Shown here piece after piece: positions 58,001-64,000 of a stretch of 64,000 nucleotides of DNA. Position 1 is the stretch's first letter. Each line of letters begins with the position of its first letter. The notes beneath the pieces were generated by a model. That model had not been told where the DNA came from. It saw only the letters and a list, made by a program, of their open reading frames with translations, and ran no database searches. Origin of the DNA: Torreya grandis (Eukaryota > Streptophyta > Pinopsida > Cupressales > Taxaceae); NCBI GenBank assembly GCA_037957365.1, contig JARHVA010005352.1, forward strand, positions 646,501-710,500, in the 5' to 3' direction. Position numbers and translations under genes: made by a program.

Positions 58001-58378
58001 GTTTCTATTGTTTCCATCTTTTACATTGATCATGCACTTGTTTGCTCTTAAATTTAAATGAATATTACATATAGTCTCACTGTGCTCAGGATTAAGGTCG
58101 AATTACATTCAGGCGCATCACCATAGTTATATTTTCTTTCTTGCATTTGTGTTTCTATTAAAATTCCTGTCCCTTTTCCCAGTATATTTGTTTCTATTAT
58201 TTCCATCTTTTACATTGATCATGCACTTGTTTTCTCTTAAATGTAAATTAATCTTACATATAGTCTCACTATGCTCAGGATTAAGGTCGAATTACATTCA
58301 AGGGAATCACCATAGTTAGATTTTCTTTCTTGCATTTGTGTTTCTGTTAAAATTCTTATCCCTTTTCCCAGTATATAC
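58001..58378 (+). repeat. 189-bp tandem duplication in LTR
   Basis: 58001-58189 and 58190-58378 are two near-identical copies, both running from GTTTCTATT through ATTGATCATGCACTTGTTT and GGATTAAGGTCGAATTACAT to CCCAGTATAT. Few mismatches, so it is younger than most repeats here. Confidence 0.93.
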
Positions 58379-58497
58379 TCGATATAAAGAAGAACTAGCT
58401 TTAAAAAAATTTGGAGGTTGTTTAAATTTACAAGTCCCACATCTTGAAACTTTCCATTGTTGGTGTTAGAACAAGCACAATTTTAAAATCATCAATA

Positions 58498-58521
58498 GTT
58501 TTTAGCATGCCCAGTGGGACC
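58498..58521 (+). promoter_or_regulatory. Primer-binding region of right-hand Gypsy
   Basis: TTTTTAGCATGCCCAGTGGG-type sequence after the LTR, close to the TTTTTGGCACGCCC.GTGGGA leader common in plant Gypsy elements. Gag starts 27 bp on. Confidence 0.6.
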
Positions 58522-58547
58522 AATCTTGAAGTTTCTTTCAAGATCGT

Positions 58548-59960
58548 ATGAACCAGAGAGCTACAAGGAGTCATAGTTGTGGACCAGTAACCAGATCACA
58601 ATCTACTACAAATCCAGGTATTCTTTTGCCACCTTTGGTAACTAGTCCAAGAAGAAGAGTCAACTAGTTTGTACCAATACTAAGAGCAAATATGGGAGCC
58701 CGTATACCCCCAAGAAATTATGCAAGCTAGAACACTGGTAGTCCCTTGATTCTCCCAATACCACCAACTACTTGGGATCCTATCCCAGTGAATGCCCTAA
58801 AAGCTCTACCCAAATTTAGTGGGTAAGACTTTAAAATACCTTAGGAACATCTTCAGGATGTATCATATGTCTGTGCTATACATGTTGTCACACAACAAAA
58901 TGTGGCCATAAGATTATTAACAGTTTCTTTTAAAGGGAAGGATCTAGAATGGTATCAATATTTGACCCCAAATACCATATCTACATGGGATTAGCTCTGA
59001 GATATTTTTTTTAAATGATTTGAAGAGAAGGGTGATAATTCTTCTTTGTTACAGTAATTAATTACCATTCAAAGGGCACCACAAGAAGCCATGACTAACT
59101 TCAATTCTAGATTTCAAAAGACTTGGGAAAGAATCCCTACTATAGCTAGACCATTACCAGGTATGGCTATAATATTTATTCTTAAGGCTTTGAATTCAAA
59201 TATATCTGTTATGATTCAGTCACTTAGAGGACACACTTTGCCTGAAGCTTATGACTATGCGGTCAGAGCTGAGAATAATTTGATAGATGTTGGATAGTTA
59301 CCCCCAAGGCCTCCCATGCCCATGTTCCCACAAATTTCCTTGCCATTACCTCAAGAAGCCCCTAAATCTATAGCCCCATCTATGTCTATGTACACCTATC
59401 CTCAACCATCTACTAAAGAAATTGTCTCCACTCAGTCATCTGAGCTAGATGATATCAAGAATATCTTGAAGACATTTTACAACATAATGCTTTCCCTAGG
59501 CCTCCATATCAAGGCTATCAAGGAAATAGATTTTCATCTCAGCCAAACCAATATTAGGGTCCTCCGAGGCAAAATAACCCTCAGCCAGCAAACCAATTAG
59601 TTGTAGTCCCTACACCCTCACAAACTATTCCTCTCAATTCAAATAGGGAGATTGTTTCAGGGCAAAATAACTATGTGGATAACACTAATGCCTAGTGTTT
59701 CCATTGAAATAATGCTCATACACCTAGAGATTGTCCTATGGGTAATCTACAACAAAAGGTGGCAGATCAGAGAAGAATGGATGGTTAGTTTGCAAGTTTT
59801 AGTGGCAATCAAGCCTACTAGTCTTCTGATATGCAGAATTTAGTCTTAATGGCTTAGATGCAAGGGATGTCTTTGCAACAAGAGGAAGAAATAGCCCAGA
59901 ATATGCTTTGTTCTCATGGGTTGAAGATGAAGAATCAATATTTTTAAATGAAGCTTCTAT
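58548..59960 (+). pseudogene. Gag of right-hand Gypsy
   Basis: Gag from an ATG at 58548 (MNQRATRSHSCGPVTRSQST). One phase holds to about 59600 with several stops; the open stretches 59091-59297 and 59316-59600 are in that phase. Capsid motifs: FKGKDLEWYQYLTPNTISTW near 58930-58990 and NFNSRFQKTWERIPTIARPL near 59098-59158, then MIQSLRGHTLPEAYDYAVRA. A frameshift near 59480-59500 leads to a Pro/Gln/Asn-rich tail, and a knuckle-like CFH-stop-NNAHTPRDCP near 59697-59737, where the second Cys has become TGA and the spacing to His is one short. Nucleocapsid function is lost. Confidence 0.87.
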
Positions 59961-60448
59961 TTCCAAGAAACCAATGGTGTAATCAGACTAATATACTAGA
60001 TCAAAGAGAAGAATGCTGGAATAGCCTAAAGTTATAAACAATGAAGTTATGGAGAATCCTTCATTTCAATGTCATCAACACACAACTGTTAGACAAGAAA
60101 TGCTTCAGCCAGTGTAGAATCAAGAAGTTCTTGAACAAGTTCAAAGAAAGACAAGATATCCTAATCTTTCAAGAATTCAAAATTTTGGACCAATGAATGT
60201 GGTGGATCAACTGAAGATGACCCCAACACAAGTATCAATTTGGGACATATTAGCTATTCCTAAACAAAGGACACTGTTACAAGAAGCTCTTCAAAATCAA
60301 GTAATGCCCAAATATACTAAAGGACCTATTGATAAAAGAAAGCTCAAAGACATAGTTCATCTGCAGATGACAGCCTTAGTGAATAATGCATCAGAGGTAA
60401 GTAAATCCAAACCGGATTCCTTCCATTTTATTAAGATAGGTGATTAGA
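59961..60448 (+). pseudogene. Gag-pol junction, protease body missing
   Basis: Open 60193-60447: MNVVDQLKMTPTQVSIWDIL, then LLQEALQNQVMPK, is the conserved block found just before the protease in such elements ('L..IPA.ISIYDLL...HR..L..AL'). It ends KPDSFHFIKIGD, where the protease should start, but the following 150 bp hold only a short linker and then the RNase H. The D-S/T-G domain is therefore deleted. Confidence 0.72.
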
Positions 60449-60619
60449 CTAAGCATAATCAGGAAAAAGAAAATAAATAGTTATTAGCTATGATGCATAG
60501 TGACCCATATGAAAATTATAATTCTACTAGTTTAGGCACTTATGTTGTTTTTGATGAAGACCATGAAATCCCAAAAATTTTAAGGGAAGAAACACCAACT
60601 ACTCAAGGATCCTAAAAAG

Positions 60620-61015
60620 ATTCAGAAATCTGGACTTTAAATTTTGATGGGGCTAGAAGTAGAAATGGTACTGGAGTAGGAATTTGTCTTACTACTCCAA
60701 ATGGTGAGAAAATTTTAAGAGCTATCCATTTTTAATTTTCTTGCACTAATAATGATGCCGAGTATGAATCTTTAGTACATGGGCTCCTATTAGCCAATAA
60801 AAAGGGAATAAAGAATCTAATAGTAAAAGGAGATTTAGAATTAGTAGTAAAGCAAATTAGAGAAAAGGCAATAGTAAAGAATGTCAGGATGAAATAATAT
60901 AAGCATAGAATTTGGGACTTAATAGAAGATTTTGAAGCTTTTAATATTGAAGTAGTTCCTAGGGTTCAAAACTCTAAAGCTAATAGGATGGCACAGATTG
61001 GTTCATAGTTTTATC
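60620..61015 (+). pseudogene. RNase H domain upstream of RT (right-hand Gypsy)
   Basis: In the same phase as 60193. WTLNFDGARSRNGTGVGICL near 60632-60690 (first catalytic Asp kept), CTNNDAEYESLVHGLLLANK near 60742-60800 (Glu kept), LIVKGDLELVVKQIREKA near 60818-60870 (Asp of GD.EL kept), and FEAFNIEVVPRVQNSKANRM near 60930-60990, where the final catalytic Asp position ('AD') is Asn. One stop near 60735, one near 60896. Better preserved than the giant element's copy at 40441-40860. Order: linker, this RNase H, RT, second RNase H, integrase. Confidence 0.85.
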
Positions 61016-62210
61016 CAACAACTAGCTTATTAGTTAACAATGAGTCAGTAAAGGTTATAGTAAGGCTAACTATCCTAGATAATGATGAGAATTGGAAAGT
61101 GTTTGAGAATGATTTTAAAGTACTCTCATTCTTGCAAAAATCAAGGGAATTAGCTGATCAATTGTAACCAAAGATTGAAGAGGCATATGGGGATCAAATT
61201 ATACAATTAAAGAATAATAAGCTCCCTAAAGGTTTAATCACTTTAGAAAGCCTTTTTGATCCAGAAGATGTAAGCCTGGAGAAGAAAAGGTTCCAAGCAA
61301 ACAAAGTAGATTATTCTGAAATAAAGGTGAGTGAAGGAAAATTTTTAAAAGTTGGAAATTTTGAAACTCAAGAAGAAAAGGAAAGGCTAATTGAATTATG
61401 CAAAAAATATGACAGAGTCATAGCCTAGAGCTATGAAGATCTTCATGGATATAATAGAGACATCATTCATCACACAATAGAATTGACTAAAGGATCTAAG
61501 CCTGTCAAATAGAAATAGAGGCCCGTGAATCTAAGGATTGAGCCTCTAATGGTGGACGAGTTGTAGAAACTTCTAGATTCTAAAATAAATTTTCCAATCA
61601 AACACTCAACCTGGGTATCAAATCTAGTACCATTTAGGAAAAAGAATGGTGATATAAGACTTTGTGTAGATTTCAAAGATTTAAATAAAACATCTTTGAA
61701 AGATCATTATCCCTTTCCATCCATGGAACAAATTCTATAAATTGTGGCTGGATTAGAGAAATTCTCTTTGTTAGATGGTTTCTCTAGATACAATCAGATT
61801 TAGTTGGCTAGCCACTTTTTAGAGAGCTATGGATGTTGCATTCAAGGAACTAATAAATAAAATCATCCTGATTTATCTTGATTATCTTACTATTTTTTCA
61901 AAGAATGTTGTTGATCATTTTGATCATTTAGAAGCTATGTTTAAAAAATGTTAAGAATTTGGAATATCCTTGAATCCTAAGATATGTATCTTTACTATCC
62001 CTCAAGGAAAATTATTGGGACATATAGTATCTAAAGAAGGAGTTTCCATAGACCCAGAAAGAGTGAAAGCTATAATGAACTTACCTCTTCCAGTCAATAA
62101 GAAGGCAATTCAATCTTTCTTGGGAAAGATTAATTTTGTCAGTCGGTTCATATCTGACTTTGTAGGCTTAGTAAGACCAGTGACACTTTTGCTGAAAAAG
62201 ACCTAATTTT
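61016..62210 (+). pseudogene. Reverse transcriptase of right-hand Gypsy
   Basis: Pre-RT linker (ENDFKVLSFLQKSRELADQL near 61106-61165), then RT: PLMVDEL near 61539-61560, LDSKINFPIKHSTWVSNLVP near 61570-61632, KKNGDIRLCVDFKDLNKTSL near 61639-61698, and FSLLDGFSRYNQI near 61763-61800. There the frame jumps to ATF-stop-RAMDVAFKELI, so about 35 codons between 'YNQI' and 'ATFQRA' are deleted. The palm motif reads YLDYL near 61870-61884 for YLDDL, losing a catalytic Asp. The thumb is open at 61970-62206 (KLLGHIVSKEGVSIDPERVK; FLGKINFVSRFISDF). Clearly inactive. Confidence 0.92.
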
Positions 62211-62650
62211 CAAGTGGACTACGAAAGGAAGGCAAGCCTTTGAAGAGGTCAAGAAAGCTATCTCAATAGCTCCAGTACTTAGAAACCCAAATTTTTCTAA
62301 GCCTTTTATAATGTATGTATATGGAGGAGAGCTCAGTATTGCTATTGTTCTAACATAGAAGGATGATAAATAGGAGGGAGAGCATCTAATAGCCTTTTTC
62401 TCGAGGACTCTTAGGGAATATGAAACCAGACATAACTTTATGGAAAAATAAGCATATGCTATGGTAATAGCTCTCAAAAAGTTTAGGCATATAATATCAG
62501 GAAGTAAAATTCTGATACTTGTAGCACATCCAAGTGTCAAAGAATACATCATGGAGGGGGAAATTACTAAAAAAAGAGCAAACTGGATAACTAAGATCCT
62601 TGAATATGATGTAGAAGTCAAACCCACTAAATTAGTTAGAGGTAGGGGTT
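62211..62650 (+). pseudogene. RT-linked RNase H of right-hand Gypsy
   Basis: Follows RT after a one-base shift near 62205. FKWTTKGRQAFEEVKKAISI near 62211-62270, PFIMYVYGGELSIAIVL near 62303-62350 (for 'DAS...IGAVL'; catalytic Asp lost), LIAFFSRTLREYETRHNFME near 62388-62447, and VIALKKFRHIISGSKILILV near 62464-62525. From 62461 the frame is open into integrase. Confidence 0.88.
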
Positions 62651-64000
62651 TGTGTCAATATATGACTCAAGAGCTTGAAAAGATGATATCTAAAGAGATA
62701 AATTTAGGAACAGAAGAAGAAATTGTATTGAGAATACAAGAAGTTGATAAGGAATCCTGGGTTACAAATAGGATTCATTTTATGAAAAATGGGATTTACC
62801 CAAGAGAACTTCCTCAAAATAAGAGAAGATACTATAGGATGCAAGGAGTTCATTTTGTTTTAATTGAACAGGTTCTTTTCAAAAGAAATTTTGATGGAAA
62901 ATTGTTAAGATGTGTAGAAAAAGATGAGGCTAAGAAAATATTACATGAAATGCATCATGGAAAATTAGGTGGACATTTTTCTACAAAGACAACAACTATA
63001 AAAATAAGTGAAGCAAGTTATTTTTGGCCTACTTTATTTACAGATTATTATCAGCTGGTTAAAAAATGTAAATCTTGTCAATATTATGTGGGAATGAGAA
63101 GGAATGCAACAATGCCTCTTAGTCCTATAATTGTGGATGAAACTTTTGCTCAATGGGGTCTTGACTTCATTGGAATGATAAATCTAGTATCTATTATGGG
63201 TCACAAATGGATCTTGATAGCCATAGATTATTTCACCAGATGGACCGAGGCAGTGCCACTCAAGGAAGCAACAGAAAATGTGATCCTAGATTTTCTAGGG
63301 AGTATCACTTCTCATTTTGGGGTTCCTCGCACCATAATTTTAGATAATGCTAAAGCATTTTTAGGGTCCAAAGTATCTAAATTTGCATTAGAGCATGGAA
63401 TATATCTGAAAACTTCTTCTAATTATTACCCTCAGGGTAATGATTTGGTAGAATCAACTAATAAGAACATGATTAGACTCATCAAAAGAATAGGGGCTGA
63501 TCATCACAAGGAATGGCATAAAGTTCTTAATTTAGCACTGTGGGATGATAGAATTACTCCTAAATAGGTGATCAAAATTTCCCCATATAAATTAGTATAT
63601 GGGAAACCTATTGTAATTCCCCTAATCTTGGAGATTCCTGCTCTTCAGCTGATCAAACAGATTGAAATTGAAGAAAATGGCCCCATGCAAGTCAGATTAG
63701 CAGAACTTCTAGAAGTTTTAGAAAAGAGGGATGCAACACATGATTCATTGATAAAGCATCAGAAAATAATTAAAGACTATTTTGATAAAAGGACTTCAAA
63801 TCCCCATTTTGAAACAGGCTCAATTGTTTTGAAATGGGATGCAAGAGCTGCCAAACTAGGTCAACACACTAAGTTTGAAGCATTATGGACTGGCCCTTAT
63901 AAAATTTGGGCATGTAAACAAAAAAATTCATTTGAACTAGAAATGATGGAAGGTGAACCTGAAGAGATTCTTATAAATGGAATCTATTTGAAACATTTTA
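62651..64000 (+). pseudogene. Integrase of right-hand Gypsy, cut by window end
   Basis: The 368-codon open stretch 62461-63567 is the longest in the window. Zinc-binding HHCC: HEMHHGKLGGHFSTKTTTIK near 62945-63005, then CKSCQ near 63070. Catalytic core with all three acidic residues: WGLDFIGMI near 63154-63180, IILDNAKAFLG near 63330-63365, and NDLVESTNKNMIRLIKR near 63439-63490. A single TAG at 63565-63567 replaces one codon; the frame then continues to the window end with SPYKLVYGKP, LEVLEKRDATHDSLIKHQ, WDARAAKLGQHTKFEALWTG and ENGIYLKHF-type ending (ILINGIYLKHF). Only a few residues of the usual end are missing. Its 3' LTR lies beyond 64000. Confidence 0.93.

Larger units (their letters stand above)
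56610..58497 (+). repeat. 5' LTR of right-hand Gypsy element (left end approximate)
   Basis: No partner LTR is in the window. The right end (ATCA or ATCAATA, 58494-58497) is set by the junction with the primer-binding region, which matches that of the giant element. The left end is placed at a TG (56610) near where similarity to the minus-strand LTR stops. U3 carries a motif array (56711-57570), a TATA box at 57741 and a 189-bp tandem duplication in R/U5. Confidence 0.6.

Noticed and set aside
62148..62627. 159-codon minus-strand open frame
   Set aside because: Shadow of the RT thumb and RNase H on the plus strand, where the motifs are unmistakable.
1..64000. tRNA, rRNA or small RNA genes
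   Set aside because: Read by eye on both strands; only tRNA-complementary primer sites of retroelements were found. A tRNAscan-SE and Infernal run would settle it.

Overview
The window looks like intergenic DNA from a large, repeat-rich seed-plant genome; a conifer or other gymnosperm is my best guess. That guess rests on AT-rich sequence, no host gene or RNA gene in 64 kb, and nested, decayed Ty3/Gypsy and Ty1/Copia LTR retrotransposons of plant type. Every long reading frame I can identify is a retroelement remnant broken by stops and frameshifts.

Left part (1-23.3 kb): a plus-strand Gypsy remnant (gag, then aspartic protease, ending at a polypurine tract near 3.03 kb); 4 kb with nothing recognisable; a complete short Copia element at 7754-11767 with two 934-bp LTRs, target-site duplication AATCA, primer-binding site and polypurine tract, but a deleted interior; a TA/CA/CATA microsatellite; a 3.15-kb element with ~340-bp LTRs and no recognisable pol; a 42-bp minisatellite at two sites; and a 747-bp MITE-like element with 34-35-bp inverted ends.

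Right part (23.3-64 kb): a minus-strand Gypsy element is the host of two later insertions. Its gag (55 kb), protease (53.7 kb), RT (52-53 kb), RNase H (split) and integrase (31-29.7 kb) read right to left. An unusual accessory frame (29.1-27.9 kb) follows, and LTR-like pieces lie at 56.1-56.6 kb and 23.3-23.7 kb. Its RNase H is interrupted at one point by a 20.5-kb plus-strand element (31288-51799). That element has two ~6.8-kb LTRs, a near-perfect 5-bp target-site duplication (CCCTT/CCATT), and an interior with gag, protease, RNase H, RT, a second RNase H and integrase. A second plus-strand Gypsy element starts near 56.6 kb, apparently inside the minus-strand element's 5' LTR, and runs off the window end in the last part of integrase.

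The most unusual object is the 20.5-kb element. Each giant LTR carries a ~1,240-codon reading frame, unrelated to gag or pol as far as I can tell, with a globular N-terminal part, a Ser/Thr-rich middle and a helical C-terminal part. The two copies carry different stop codons, so the frame was probably open when the element inserted. Also notable are the RNase H placed before RT in both plus-strand Gypsy elements, the accessory frame after the minus-strand integrase, and several unusual repeat arrays. All recognitions are by eye; no database search or alignment program was run.
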